64,000 nucleotides of DNA. It comes from an uncultured Hyphomonadaceae bacterium. Its GTDB lineage: Bacteria > Pseudomonadota > Alphaproteobacteria > Caulobacterales > Hyphomonadaceae. A program made the position numbers and the translations under genes. The notes beneath the pieces were generated by a model, which was not told the origin of the DNA, made no database searches, and worked only from the letters and a program-made list of their open reading frames with translations. The stretch covers positions 1 through 64,000 of the forward strand of contig CAJXOF010000007.1 of NCBI GenBank assembly GCA_913057945.1, given 5' to 3'. This document shows, one piece after another, positions 1 to 10,947 of the stretch; position 1 is the stretch's first letter, and every line of letters begins with the position of its first letter.

Positions 1-60
1 CGAAACGAAACGAAACGAAACGAAACGAAACGAAACGAAACGAAACGAAACGAAACGAAA
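1..60. repeat. CGAAA pentanucleotide tandem repeat, 12 copies
   Basis: Twelve perfect head-to-tail copies of CGAAA fill the first 60 bases; the array may continue beyond the left edge of the window. On the minus strand it reads as repeated TTTCG directly after the T-run of the atp terminator, so it would be the tail of any read-through from atpC. No open frame uses it. It could be a natural microsatellite or a contig-edge artefact; the sequence alone cannot tell. Confidence 0.9.
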
Positions 61-88
61 AACGCCGCCCTTTTGGGGCGGCGTTTTT
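59..88 (-). terminator. Rho-independent terminator after atpC
   Basis: A GC-rich stem (AACGCCGCCC pairing with GGGCGGCGTT, extended by A/T pairs) with a 5-nt loop is flanked by T-runs on both strands. On the minus strand it lies about 25 nt after the atpC stop, so it should end the ATP synthase transcript. The symmetry means it could also stop transcripts arriving from the other side. Confidence 0.88.
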
Positions 89-112
89 GTTAGTGCGACG
101 CATGTGTCAGCC

Positions 113-520
113 CTAGTGGACCATCGCGGCCTTGAGGCTTTCGAGATAGTCGAAATGCTCCTGCAGCGTGATCTTCGCGCTGTCGCCCTTGTCGAGGGAC
201 TGGATTTTCCGGAGCGTCTCGTCGAGCTCCTTCTGAACGTCTTCGACCTTCAGCTTGTCCAGCATCCGGGCCTCTTCAGCCAGGATGGTCAGGCCATCCG
301 GCGTCACGTCGGCAAAGCCGCCGCGTACAAAGATACGCATCTTGACGTCATTGCCTTCGAGCACGCGCACAACGCCATTCTTCAGCGTCGTCATGAACGG
401 AGCATGGTTTGCGAGCACGCCGAACTCACCTTCCGAGCCGGGGGCAATCACGTGGTCCACCTCGCCGGAGAAAAGCTCTCTGGCGGGTGACACGAGTGAG
501 AAGTGGAGTTTGTTGGCCAT
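113..520 (-). CDS. atpC: ATP synthase F1 subunit epsilon
   Basis: This 135-residue protein is the epsilon subunit of the F1 central stalk, which couples rotation to catalysis and can inhibit ATP hydrolysis. The N-terminal beta-sandwich is clear (LHFSLVSPARELFSGEVDHV and the GSEGEFGVLANHAPF stretch typical of the family), followed by a C-terminal helical pair. The ATG at 520 has AGGGAC just upstream. It is the last gene of the atpHAGDC run, 20 nt after atpD, and is followed by a strong hairpin terminator. Confidence 0.97.
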   Translation of the reverse strand: MANKLHFSLVSPARELFSGEVDHVIAPGSEGEFGVLANHAPFMTTLKNGVVRVLEGNDVKMRIFVRGGFADVTPDGLTILAEEARMLDKLKVEDVQKELDETLRKIQSLDKGDSAKITLQEHFDYLESLKAAMVH

Positions 521-540
521 TCGTCCCTGTCCGTTATCGC

Positions 541-2891
<2,351 letters not shown>

Positions 2892-2932
2892 GTCAGGCCT
2901 TCTGGTTCTTCGTTCTCAATCTGCGGGCGATA

Positions 2933-4480
2933 TCAGGCGAATTTCGCCGTGAAATCGTCGAGGGTCTTCTTGATCTCAGCTTCGATATCGTCCGTGAGGG
3001 CTTTCTCTTCGCGGATTTTCTTAAGGAGATCAGCCTTGGCGCCACGAATATGAGCCAGCAGCTCTTTCTCATAGCGGGTGACTTCCTTCAGATCGACCTT
3101 GTCGAGATAGCCGCGCGTACCGGCGTAGATCACGACGACCTGCTCTTCCATCAGCAGCGGTGAATATTGCGGCTGCTTCAGGAGTTCGGTCAGACGCGCA
3201 CCACGGTTCAGCAGGCGCTGGGTTGCGGCGTCGAGGTCGGAGCCGAATTTCGCAAAGGCGGCCATCTCGCGATACTGGGCGAGTTCCCCCTTCATCGAGC
3301 CGGCAACTTTCTTCATGGCCTTGGTCTGAGCCGCGGAGCCCACACGGGACACCGACAGGCCGACGTTCACAGCCGGGCGGATACCCTGGTAGAACAGGTC
3401 CGTCTCAAGGAAGATCTGGCCATCAGTGATCGAGATCACGTTGGTCGGGATGTAGGCCGACACGTCGTTGGCCTGGGTTTCAATGATCGGCAGGGCCGTC
3501 AGGGAGCCGTTGCCAGCCGCATCGCCCATTTTGGCGGCGCGCTCAAGCAGGCGGCTATGGAGATAGAACACGTCACCCGGATAGGCTTCGCGGCCCGGAG
3601 GACGACGCAGCAGCAGGGACATCTGGCGGTAAGCCACAGCCTGCTTGGACAGATCATCATAGATGATCAGGGCGTGCATGCCATTGTCGCGGAACCACTC
3701 GCCCATCGCGCAGCCGGTGAACGGTGCGAGGTACTGGAGCGGAGCCGGCTCGGAAGCCGTTGCGGAGACGACGATTGTGTAGTCGAGGGCGCCGCGCTCT
3801 TCGAGCGTCTTGACGACCTGGGCCACAGTAGAGCGCTTCTGGCCGATAGCGACATAGACACAGAACAGCTTTTCGCTGTCGCTCTTGGCGGCGTCATTGG
3901 TCGGCTTCTGGTTCAGGATGGTGTCGATGCAGACAGCGGTCTTGCCGGTCTGGCGGTCACCAATGACGAGTTCGCGCTGGCCGCGGCCAACCGGGATCAT
4001 GGCGTCGATGGCCTTGATGCCCGTCATCATGGGTTCGTGCACGGATTTCCGAGGAATGATGCCGGGAGCTTTTACGTCCACGCGGGAGCGTTCGGCTACG
4101 TCAGTCAGCGGGCCTTTGCCATCGATCGGCTCGCCCAGCGGGTTCACGACGCGGCCAAGCAGGCCCTTGCCAACCGGAGCAGCAACGATCTCGTCAAGAC
4201 GCTTGACGGTGTCGCCTTCCTTGATCGAGCGGTCGTCGCCGAAGATCACGACGCCGACATTGTCGCTTTCCAGGTTCAGCGCCATACCTTTGATGCCGCC
4301 GTCGAATTCAACCATCTCGCCAGCCTGTACGCTGTCGAGACCGTAGATGCGGGCGATACCGTCGCCAACTGACAGAACCTGACCGACATCGGAAACTTCA
4401 GCTTCTACGCCGAAGTTTTCGATCTGCGATTTCAGGATGCCCGAAATTTCTGCTGGTGAGATGTCCATCGAGCTACTCAT
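2933..4480 (-). CDS. atpA: ATP synthase F1 subunit alpha
   Basis: This 515-residue non-catalytic nucleotide-binding subunit of F1 has the P-loop GDRQTGKT at residues 174-181 and the conserved stretches [17 protein letters not shown] and [11 protein letters not shown]. Length is normal. The start codon overlaps the atpH stop (ATGA, 4477-4480), which suggests translational coupling to atpH. Confidence 0.99.
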   Translation of the reverse strand: MSSSMDISPAEISGILKSQIENFGVEAEVSDVGQVLSVGDGIARIYGLDSVQAGEMVEFDGGIKGMALNLESDNVGVVIFGDDRSIKEGDTVKRLDEIVAAPVGKGLLGRVVNPLGEPIDGKGPLTDVAERSRVDVKAPGIIPRKSVHEPMMTGIKAIDAMIPVGRGQRELVIGDRQTGKTAVCIDTILNQKPTNDAAKSDSEKLFCVYVAIGQKRSTVAQVVKTLEERGALDYTIVVSATASEPAPLQYLAPFTGCAMGEWFRDNGMHALIIYDDLSKQAVAYRQMSLLLRRPPGREAYPGDVFYLHSRLLERAAKMGDAAGNGSLTALPIIETQANDVSAYIPTNVISITDGQIFLETDLFYQGIRPAVNVGLSVSRVGSAAQTKAMKKVAGSMKGELAQYREMAAFAKFGSDLDAATQRLLNRGARLTELLKQPQYSPLLMEEQVVVIYAGTRGYLDKVDLKEVTRYEKELLAHIRGAKADLLKKIREEKALTDDIEAEIKKTLDDFTAKFA

Positions 4481-5052
4481 GCTCCCTTCATGGCGGTGTT
4501 CATGCGATCCAGTTTGGCGGCAAGACTTGCGTCAACGAGCTGAGAGCCGATGCGCAGCTGGATGCCGCCGATCAGCGAGGGATCAACCTCGCTGGACAAT
4601 TCGACCTCGCCGCCAACGGCCTTGGCGAGGATTGATTCGATGCGCTGGCGCTCGGCGCCAGACATTTCCTTTGCGGTGCGGACAACTGCGCGCTTCACGC
4701 CGCGCTGTTTCGCGTACAATTCGTCAAAGGCGACCTGAGCGCCCAGAATATCCTGGGAGCGGCCATTGCGGGCCATCACGCCCACGAAATTTGCGAGGAG
4801 GCCCGAAAAGCCAGCCTTCTTCATTACTCCAGACAGACCGGCGACTTTCTCATCCGCCGAGAAGGCCGGGGAGCCGAGCAGCGTCGTCAAATCCCTGGAC
4901 TGCTGCGGCAGCTTTGCAAAAGCCTGAAAATCCTTGTGGACCTCGGCGAGTTCGCCCTTGTCCTGAGCAAGGTCGAAGAGGGCGCTGGCATAGCGCCGAG
5001 CAGCTTCGCTCGCTTGTGTCACTTTAGATGCAGCCAAGGTTCTGTCGTCCAT
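4477..5052 (-). CDS. atpH: ATP synthase F1 subunit delta
   Basis: The 191-residue delta subunit (OSCP in mitochondria) joins F1 to the peripheral stalk. Conserved features are the N-terminal [12 protein letters not shown] helix and the C-terminal [17 protein letters not shown] motif. I start it at the ATG at 5052 ([11 protein letters not shown]); an upstream start would add about 23 residues unlike the family. It overlaps atpA by 4 nt. The F0 genes are not in the window, so the F1 genes form their own cluster, as is usual in alphaproteobacteria. Confidence 0.97.
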   Translation of the reverse strand: MDDRTLAASKVTQASEAARRYASALFDLAQDKGELAEVHKDFQAFAKLPQQSRDLTTLLGSPAFSADEKVAGLSGVMKKAGFSGLLANFVGVMARNGRSQDILGAQVAFDELYAKQRGVKRAVVRTAKEMSGAERQRIESILAKAVGGEVELSSEVDPSLIGGIQLRIGSQLVDASLAAKLDRMNTAMKGA

Positions 5053-5215
5053 GGTTGAGTCGGCCAAATCGACCGAAAATACAAAGCAAGGCAGCGCACC
5101 TTGCGGCACGCGCCCATACAAACTGTGCGCCGCTTAGCATCAGTCTTTCAGCCTGACAACACAGCCAAAGAAGCTATCTATGCGGCGAAATGGCATTCAC
5201 TGCAAAACCACGGGC

Positions 5216-7384
5216 CTACAGGAATGAGTAAGGATCGATGTCGACCGACATCCTTACCGCATTTGGCAGCTTCAGTCGCGCTATCCATGCCGTCATATAG
5301 GCCGAAAGATCAATGTTCTTGGGTGATTTCACCAGGAATCGCCGCCTGTGACGCCCTCTCAATACGGCAATCGGTGCCGGTGCAGGCCCGAACACTTCGA
5401 TCCCCTCGCCATTCGGTGCCTGCTGTATGATTTGCAGCGCGATCTCGTCCACGAGCTGGGCCGAGGGCGCCGACAAAATCATCGCAGCAAGACGCCCGAA
5501 AGGCGGCAGGCCGAGCTCCGCGCGCACATCCCGTTCGATTTGCAGGAAGCCGTCACGATTATTGTCCGCGAGCGCCATCATGGCGGGATTGTCGGGTGCA
5601 TAGGTCTGCACCAACGCCCTGCCGGGACGTTCGGCCCGGCCTGCCCGGCCAGCCACCTGGCTGAGCAATTGATAGGTTCGTTCCCCCGCGCGAAGGTCGC
5701 CGCCTTTCATGCCGCTGTCGGCATCGACCACCCCCACAAGGGTGAGATTCGGGAAATTGTGGCCCTTGGCGACAATCTGAGTGCCTATGAGGACATCAAT
5801 CTCGCCCTGTTCCATGCGGTCAACGATGCCGCGAGTCGCCTCACCGCCCTGGGCAGTATCCGATGAGAAGATTTCGATTCGCGCGTCCGGCATCAGGGTC
5901 CGCACCTCTTCTGCCACACGTTCGACCCCCGGCCCCACCCCCATCAGGGAATCAGCCGCACCGCAATGCGGGCAGGTCTTGGGCTTTGGAATGGAATAGC
6001 CGGTCACATGGCAGACGAGCCGCCCCGTATAGCGGTGCTCGGTCAGCCAGTTCTCGGTGCCAGGCGTTTTCAATCGTTCGCCGCAACTCTTGCAGATGAC
6101 CAGAGGCGCATAGCCCCGCCGGTTCAGGAACAGAAGGGTCTGCTCCCCGGCCGCCAGCGTCTCCTGCATGGCGTGAATCAAATGAGGCGATAGCCAGTGA
6201 TTGCGCTCGGGCGGCGCGCGGCGCAGATCGACAAGGTCCACATCCGGCAAGCGGGAGGCGCCCGGTCGCGCAGAGAGTTGCAGGCGTTGGTAGCGACCGG
6301 TCTCTGCGTTCACAATCGTTTCAAGCGCCGGCGTCGCAGAGGCCAGGACGACGATGGCACCTTCAAGCTTCGCCCGCATCACCGCCATGTCACGCGCATG
6401 ATAGGTGACGCCGTCTTCCTGCTTGTAGCTGCCATCATGCTCTTCATCGATGATGATGAGCTTGAGGCTGTGGAATGGCAGGAAAAGCGCAGACCGGGCC
6501 CCGATCACAATGCGCGCGCGGCCATGAGCGACTTCCCGCCAAGTCCGGCGACGCTCCTTGTCGGACAGGCCGGAATGCCAAGGCGCGGGCTTGGCACCAA
6601 ATCTCGCTTCGAAACGCGAGAGAATGGCCTGCGTCAGCGCGATCTCCGGCAGGAGAACGAGGATTTGCGCCTCTGGATCGGTACGCAAGGCTTCCGCAAT
6701 GGCCTCGAAATAGACCTCGGTCTTGCCTGAACCGGTCACACCGTCGATCAGGAAGGTGGAAAACGTACGGGTGGAGACGGCCTGCGTGAGCGCCTCAGCC
6801 GCCTCAGCCTGCTCATCTGTCAGGGTCGCACCCGGCAGGTCGGGATATGGGGTATCAAACGGCAGATCCGTCGGCATGGATTCCGCCCGTAACACGCCGG
6901 CGGTCGCGAGCCCCTTCACGACGCCGGACGATACCCCTGCCGCCTCTGCGAGCGTGGATGCGCTCTGCGGACCAAGCTGCTTCGCTGCCTCAATCAGTTT
7001 CGTGCGAGCTTCAGTCACCCGCGGGACCGCTTCGCCTGTGAGCGCGTATACAGTCTCCGTTGGTGAGGGCGTCAGCCCGCCGCGCGATCGGAGCGCCATA
7101 CCGAGGACATGCCCCGGATGCGAGACCGTGTAGCGCGCGGCCCAGTGGATGAAGTCCCGCATGGCAGCGGTCATGGGCGGCGTCGGATAGACTTCGGAAA
7201 CCTCCTTGAGTTTCCGCCCTTCGCCTGCGCTGTCCGGAAGCAACTCCAGCACCACACCCAGCCGCTCATACTTGCCAAGCGGCGCCGCAACATAGGAGCC
7301 TTCGCGCACATCCAGCCCTTCCGGCACCGCATAATCGAACGGTTCGGGTAACGGCAAGGGAAAGAGAATCCGCGCGACGGGCAT
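5216..7384 (-). CDS. priA: Primosomal replication restart helicase PriA
   Basis: PriA recognises stalled forks and D-loops and reloads the replicative helicase. The 722-residue protein has the N-terminal 3'-DNA-end-binding domain, Walker A GVTGSGKT (215-222), a DEEHD box (313-317) and the C-terminal helicase motifs. The zinc-binding region is atypical. Cysteines of the first site are present (C431, C434, C471, C474), but three of the four second-site positions are Thr (440, 443, 461), leaving only C458. The ATG at 7384 has AGGGA upstream. Its place before atpH is a common alphaproteobacterial arrangement, with 163 nt between them. Confidence 0.96.
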   Translation of the reverse strand: MPVARILFPLPLPEPFDYAVPEGLDVREGSYVAAPLGKYERLGVVLELLPDSAGEGRKLKEVSEVYPTPPMTAAMRDFIHWAARYTVSHPGHVLGMALRSRGGLTPSPTETVYALTGEAVPRVTEARTKLIEAAKQLGPQSASTLAEAAGVSSGVVKGLATAGVLRAESMPTDLPFDTPYPDLPGATLTDEQAEAAEALTQAVSTRTFSTFLIDGVTGSGKTEVYFEAIAEALRTDPEAQILVLLPEIALTQAILSRFEARFGAKPAPWHSGLSDKERRRTWREVAHGRARIVIGARSALFLPFHSLKLIIIDEEHDGSYKQEDGVTYHARDMAVMRAKLEGAIVVLASATPALETIVNAETGRYQRLQLSARPGASRLPDVDLVDLRRAPPERNHWLSPHLIHAMQETLAAGEQTLLFLNRRGYAPLVICKSCGERLKTPGTENWLTEHRYTGRLVCHVTGYSIPKPKTCPHCGAADSLMGVGPGVERVAEEVRTLMPDARIEIFSSDTAQGGEATRGIVDRMEQGEIDVLIGTQIVAKGHNFPNLTLVGVVDADSGMKGGDLRAGERTYQLLSQVAGRAGRAERPGRALVQTYAPDNPAMMALADNNRDGFLQIERDVRAELGLPPFGRLAAMILSAPSAQLVDEIALQIIQQAPNGEGIEVFGPAPAPIAVLRGRHRRRFLVKSPKNIDLSAYMTAWIARLKLPNAVRMSVDIDPYSFL

Positions 7385-7450
7385 GGGAAAATCCCTAGCG
7401 CGTCGCCCCTACAGTGTCGAACCCCTCAGGGCACCGGGCGCTCGCGCAAT

Positions 7451-8425
7451 TTAGCCTGCGGGGTGCAGCCGTGCGAAGGCGCTTTCGATCTCCTGAAGCA
7501 AATCTGCAGACGTCGGACCCGTCATGCCTTCATCATCCGCCACTTCCAGCGTCTTTACGTCATAGGCCCACCGGCGCAGCAATTCGCGTTTCACCGGATC
7601 CGGACAAGACAAATTCATCAGCTCCTTGACCGAATGGAATGTGGTGGCCGGATCCAGCAGCGCATCGTCAAGGTCAAAGTCGAGCGTCTGGGTCGAGTGA
7701 TAAAGCGTATCAAGATAGGTCTGACGATCGAGATAGGCTTGCGCGGAGTCTCGGTCCGAGAACATCTTGCCCGAGACGTAGAACACCCCGCTGCCATCAT
7801 CCACGATCTGCGTCGATTGTTCGACATCCACGCCGACGGTCAGGACTGATGTATCAGGAACATAGCCGTGGTCAGGCAGGCCATGCAGGTGCACATCTTT
7901 CCCGGAATGGACCTTCAGTATCTCCGCGGCGCGGCGTTCATCCCCTGTATTCCAGGTCCGCACCCATAGAGCGAGCCCGCCATGCTCGATCTGGTCGGCA
8001 ACATATTCACCATGTTCCTTGCCGATCAGACGCGCCAGAACTGTCCCGAGCGCCGCTCCACCTCCACCGCCAATGACCAGCCCCGCCAAGGCCGCCGCCA
8101 ATGCGCCGCCAGACGCGACAACCGGGATCATGCCAGCGAGCGCGCCGACATAGATCAATCCGCCAATCACCGCCCCTTCAGCAGCCCCGACATCCTCTTC
8201 TGCGACATAGGCAATCCGGGGCGCAGAAATATCATCCTCGACTTCAGCAACTTTCCGGTAGGCGTGGCCAAGCTTTTGCTCAACGCTTTCAGAGGCGGCC
8301 AGCAGGGAAATCTCGGCACGATCAAATCCGTGGGTCAGGAGGTCGTCGATGGCTACCTGTAACGCTTCTTCCGACTCGAATACGCCAACGGCCTCCCGGA
8401 CCAATGAAGGGGTCGTATCACTCAT
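7451..8425 (-). CDS. Putative YflT/GSP17M-like stress membrane protein
   Basis: This is a 324-residue protein of unknown role. Residues about 8-60 resemble the YflT/general-stress-protein-17M fold (GVFESEEALQVAIDDLL followed by GFDRAEISLL). Residues about 84-130 are a Gly/Ala-rich hydrophobic stretch with GGGGGAALG, like glycine-zipper membrane segments. A further small domain follows (EHGEYVADQIEHGGLALWVR). The last 120 residues are soluble-looking and I cannot place them. The ATG at 8425 has GGGAGA upstream. It diverges from the MoxR gene. The fold call rests on motif similarity by eye. Confidence 0.7.
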   Translation of the reverse strand: MSDTTPSLVREAVGVFESEEALQVAIDDLLTHGFDRAEISLLAASESVEQKLGHAYRKVAEVEDDISAPRIAYVAEEDVGAAEGAVIGGLIYVGALAGMIPVVASGGALAAALAGLVIGGGGGAALGTVLARLIGKEHGEYVADQIEHGGLALWVRTWNTGDERRAAEILKVHSGKDVHLHGLPDHGYVPDTSVLTVGVDVEQSTQIVDDGSGVFYVSGKMFSDRDSAQAYLDRQTYLDTLYHSTQTLDFDLDDALLDPATTFHSVKELMNLSCPDPVKRELLRRWAYDVKTLEVADDEGMTGPTSADLLQEIESAFARLHPAG

Positions 8426-8562
8426 CTCAGTCTCCCATGCATTTGATGCAGTCTAAGCCGGATAAACGAGCAGGAATAACCCGTGACACTACGTAGGCTC
8501 GTACGCCCTACCCCAGCGAGACGTCTTGCCAGTCCCTATTCGCCGCCCTACCCCTTTGAGGG

Positions 8563-9543
8563 ATGACCAAGACAATCCCTACCGGCTATGAGCCCATGAC
8601 GTCGATCGAAGCGATTACGTCAGGCCTTGAATCCGTCGGATATATCTCGACGCAGCAGATTTCGACCGCTGTTTTCCTGGCGCTTGGCCTACGTAAACCG
8701 ATCCTTATTGAAGGGCCTGCGGGCGTCGGCAAGACCGATCTCGCCGCCTCCCTGTCGCGCTGGCTCGATGTGCCGCTGCTACGCTTGCAGTGCTATGAAG
8801 GCCTCGATGAGGGCAAGGCCCTCTACGAATGGAAGTATGGCAAGCAGCTGCTCTATACCCAGCTACTGAAGGAAAAGTTGAACGAGGTGGTTGGTGACGA
8901 GAAATCACTCGAATCCTCACTCGCCAAACTCGGCTCATTTGAGGATTTGTTCTTCTCCGAACAATTCCTCGAATCCCGCCCCCTGCTGACCGCCATGCGT
9001 CAGTCTGCCGGCAGCGTGCTGCTGGTTGATGAGATCGACAAGTCGGATGAGGAGTTCGAAGCCTTTCTGCTGGAAGTCCTGTCAGACTATCAGGTGACCG
9101 TGCCGGAGATCGGCACGATCAAGGCGAATGTGCCCCCTATTGTCATTCTGACCTCGAACAATGTGCGAGAGCTGGGCGATGCGTTGAAGCGGCGCTGCCT
9201 GCATCTTCATATCGGCTTCCCGGACCATAAGCGCGAACAGCGCATCGTGCAGGCGCGCGTGGAAGGCATTTCAGAGGATCTCCTGAACCAAATGGTCGGC
9301 TTTGTTCAGTCCGTGCGCGACATGGACATCAAGAAACGCCCCTCGATTGCCGAAACCGTTGATTGGGCAAAGACCCTGCTGCTGCTTCACGCGAATGCGC
9401 TCGACGAGGTCTTTGTGCGCGATACGCTGAACGTGCTGCTGAAGCATGAGAGCGATATTGCGGCCGTGTCAGGAGATGTGCCGAAACTCGTGCGCGAAGC
9501 GACCAGCGGCAAGCCTGCCTATCCGGGGCAGATGGCACGCTGA
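8563..9543 (+). CDS. MoxR-family AAA+ ATPase
   Basis: This 326-residue MoxR/CoxD-type AAA+ ATPase is probably a chaperone that remodels a partner through its VWA companion. It has Walker A GPAGVGKT (51-58), Walker B LLVDEIDK and a sensor-1/arginine region (TSNNVRELGDALKRRC). The annotated ATG has GAGGG immediately before it with almost no spacing; a second ATG at 8596 is an alternative start. The VWA gene begins 12 nt after the stop, a standard MoxR-VWA pairing. The client is not shown by the context. Confidence 0.93.
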   Translation: MTKTIPTGYEPMTSIEAITSGLESVGYISTQQISTAVFLALGLRKPILIEGPAGVGKTDLAASLSRWLDVPLLRLQCYEGLDEGKALYEWKYGKQLLYTQLLKEKLNEVVGDEKSLESSLAKLGSFEDLFFSEQFLESRPLLTAMRQSAGSVLLVDEIDKSDEEFEAFLLEVLSDYQVTVPEIGTIKANVPPIVILTSNNVRELGDALKRRCLHLHIGFPDHKREQRIVQARVEGISEDLLNQMVGFVQSVRDMDIKKRPSIAETVDWAKTLLLLHANALDEVFVRDTLNVLLKHESDIAAVSGDVPKLVREATSGKPAYPGQMAR

Positions 9544-9555
9544 TCCGAGGCAGGC

Positions 9556-10893
9556 ATGGACCGTCAGATTACCAGCTTTATCCGGGCCCTGCGCGCATCA
9601 GACGTGCGGGTGTCGACGGGTGAAGCGCTGGACGCGGCCCGCGCGGTCTCGGTGACCGGCTATGCTGACCGCAATTTCCTGAAGGATGCCCTGCGCTGCA
9701 CACTGGCGAAGTCGCCAGACGAAGTGGTGACGTTCGACGAATTGTTCGAAGCCTACTTTGCGACGCGGGACATTCCCGGTGGAAAGAGCTCTGATACACA
9801 AAGTGATCCCGGATCCGATGCCCCGTACACAGACATTGACCCGGTGGAGCTGATGGAATCCGGCGACGAGGCCGCCATCGCAGCCGCCTTGGAGCGCGCG
9901 GCCGACGCCGTTGATGCTGACGATATTCGCTTCTCGACACAGGTCGCCTATTTTGCCCAGCAAATGGTCAAGCAGATGGGCGGCGAAAAGCTGCAGGAGC
10001 GCCTGATGCAGGCTTTCCAGGAGCGCAGCGAGGAGGGCGAAGCAGAAGCCGAACGCTTGATCGAAATGCGCCGCGACCTGACCCTTCGCGCCCGTGAGCG
10101 TGTGCAGCGCAGCTACGACATCTTCGGCAAGGGTGAAACTGAACAGTTCCGCAATGACTTTGCCGAGAACAAGAAATTATCGGCGATTGAGCTGAGCGAC
10201 ATGGCGCGCATGAAGGTGCTGGTCGCCCGGATCGCAAAGCGGCTGGCAGTGAAGCACTCACGGCGCCGGCGGAAGAAAAACCGTGGCCAGTTGGACGTCC
10301 GGCGCACCATGCGCGCAAATGCAGGTGTTGATGGCGTGCCGTTCAATGTGGTCTGGCGTCAGAAAAGGCGCGAACGTCCCAAGATCGTCGTGATCTGCGA
10401 TGTCTCCGGATCGGTGGCGCGCTATGTTCGCTTCCTGCTCCTCCTGCTCTGGTCGATGAAGGACGTGGTGCCGGACATGCACGCCTTCGCCTTCTCCAAC
10501 AAGCTGGTCGACGTTGACGACATCCTGGAAGATAACCCGTTCGAACACGCCATGGATATTATCCTGCGGGTGGCCGGCATGGGATCGACGGACTACGGTC
10601 AGGCTTGGTCCGATCTCAAGACCAATCATGAATCCCTGATTGATCGGCGCACGACCATCATCGTGCTTGGTGATGGCCGCTCGAACTATGACGATCCGAG
10701 AACAGACTTGTTCCGCGATTTTTCCGCCCGTGCAAAACGGACCATCTGGTTGAACCCCGAGCCATTGGCCGCATGGGGCACGGGCGACAGCGAAATCCCG
10801 CGCTACCGTCCCTACTGCTCAACAATGAACCATGTTGCAACGCTCAAGGATCTTGAACGCGCTGTGGATGATGTGCTGAGCGCCTATTCGTGA
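9556..10893 (+). CDS. CoxE-like VWA-domain protein
   Basis: This 445-residue protein has a C-terminal von Willebrand A domain with an intact MIDAS start (D282, S284, S286 in CDVSGSVARY), a downstream TDYG and LGDGRSN. A long charged helical region (about residues 100-250) precedes it. CoxE-type proteins work with MoxR/CoxD ATPases in metal-cofactor insertion or complex assembly. Translation starts 12 nt after the MoxR gene and a terminator follows, so the two form one operon. No dehydrogenase client gene is nearby. Confidence 0.9.
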   Translation: MDRQITSFIRALRASDVRVSTGEALDAARAVSVTGYADRNFLKDALRCTLAKSPDEVVTFDELFEAYFATRDIPGGKSSDTQSDPGSDAPYTDIDPVELMESGDEAAIAAALERAADAVDADDIRFSTQVAYFAQQMVKQMGGEKLQERLMQAFQERSEEGEAEAERLIEMRRDLTLRARERVQRSYDIFGKGETEQFRNDFAENKKLSAIELSDMARMKVLVARIAKRLAVKHSRRRRKKNRGQLDVRRTMRANAGVDGVPFNVVWRQKRRERPKIVVICDVSGSVARYVRFLLLLLWSMKDVVPDMHAFAFSNKLVDVDDILEDNPFEHAMDIILRVAGMGSTDYGQAWSDLKTNHESLIDRRTTIIVLGDGRSNYDDPRTDLFRDFSARAKRTIWLNPEPLAAWGTGDSEIPRYRPYCSTMNHVATLKDLERAVDDVLSAYS

Positions 10894-10897
10894 ATCA

Positions 10898-10927
10898 AAA
10901 AACCCCGGCACACTGGCCGGGGTTTTT
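10898..10927. terminator. Bidirectional terminator
   Basis: A 12-bp stem (AAAAACCCCGGC with its complement) with a 6-nt loop lies between two convergent genes. A-runs on one side and T-runs on the other make it suitable for both the VWA gene (plus) and the TPR gene (minus). Confidence 0.9.
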
Positions 10928-10947
10928 CATTGGGTCTTTATCAGACG

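Noticed and set aside
1..60. CRISPR array
   Set aside because: The unit is 5 nt with no spacers and no cas genes nearby.
3167..4372. 401-codon plus-strand open frame
   Set aside because: It is antisense to atpA, has no recognisable domain and follows from the GC-rich codon pattern of the real gene.
8438..8450. TGCAT-TTG-ATGCA inverted repeat in the stress-protein/MoxR divergent region
   Set aside because: Arms of only five bases; not distinguishable from chance.
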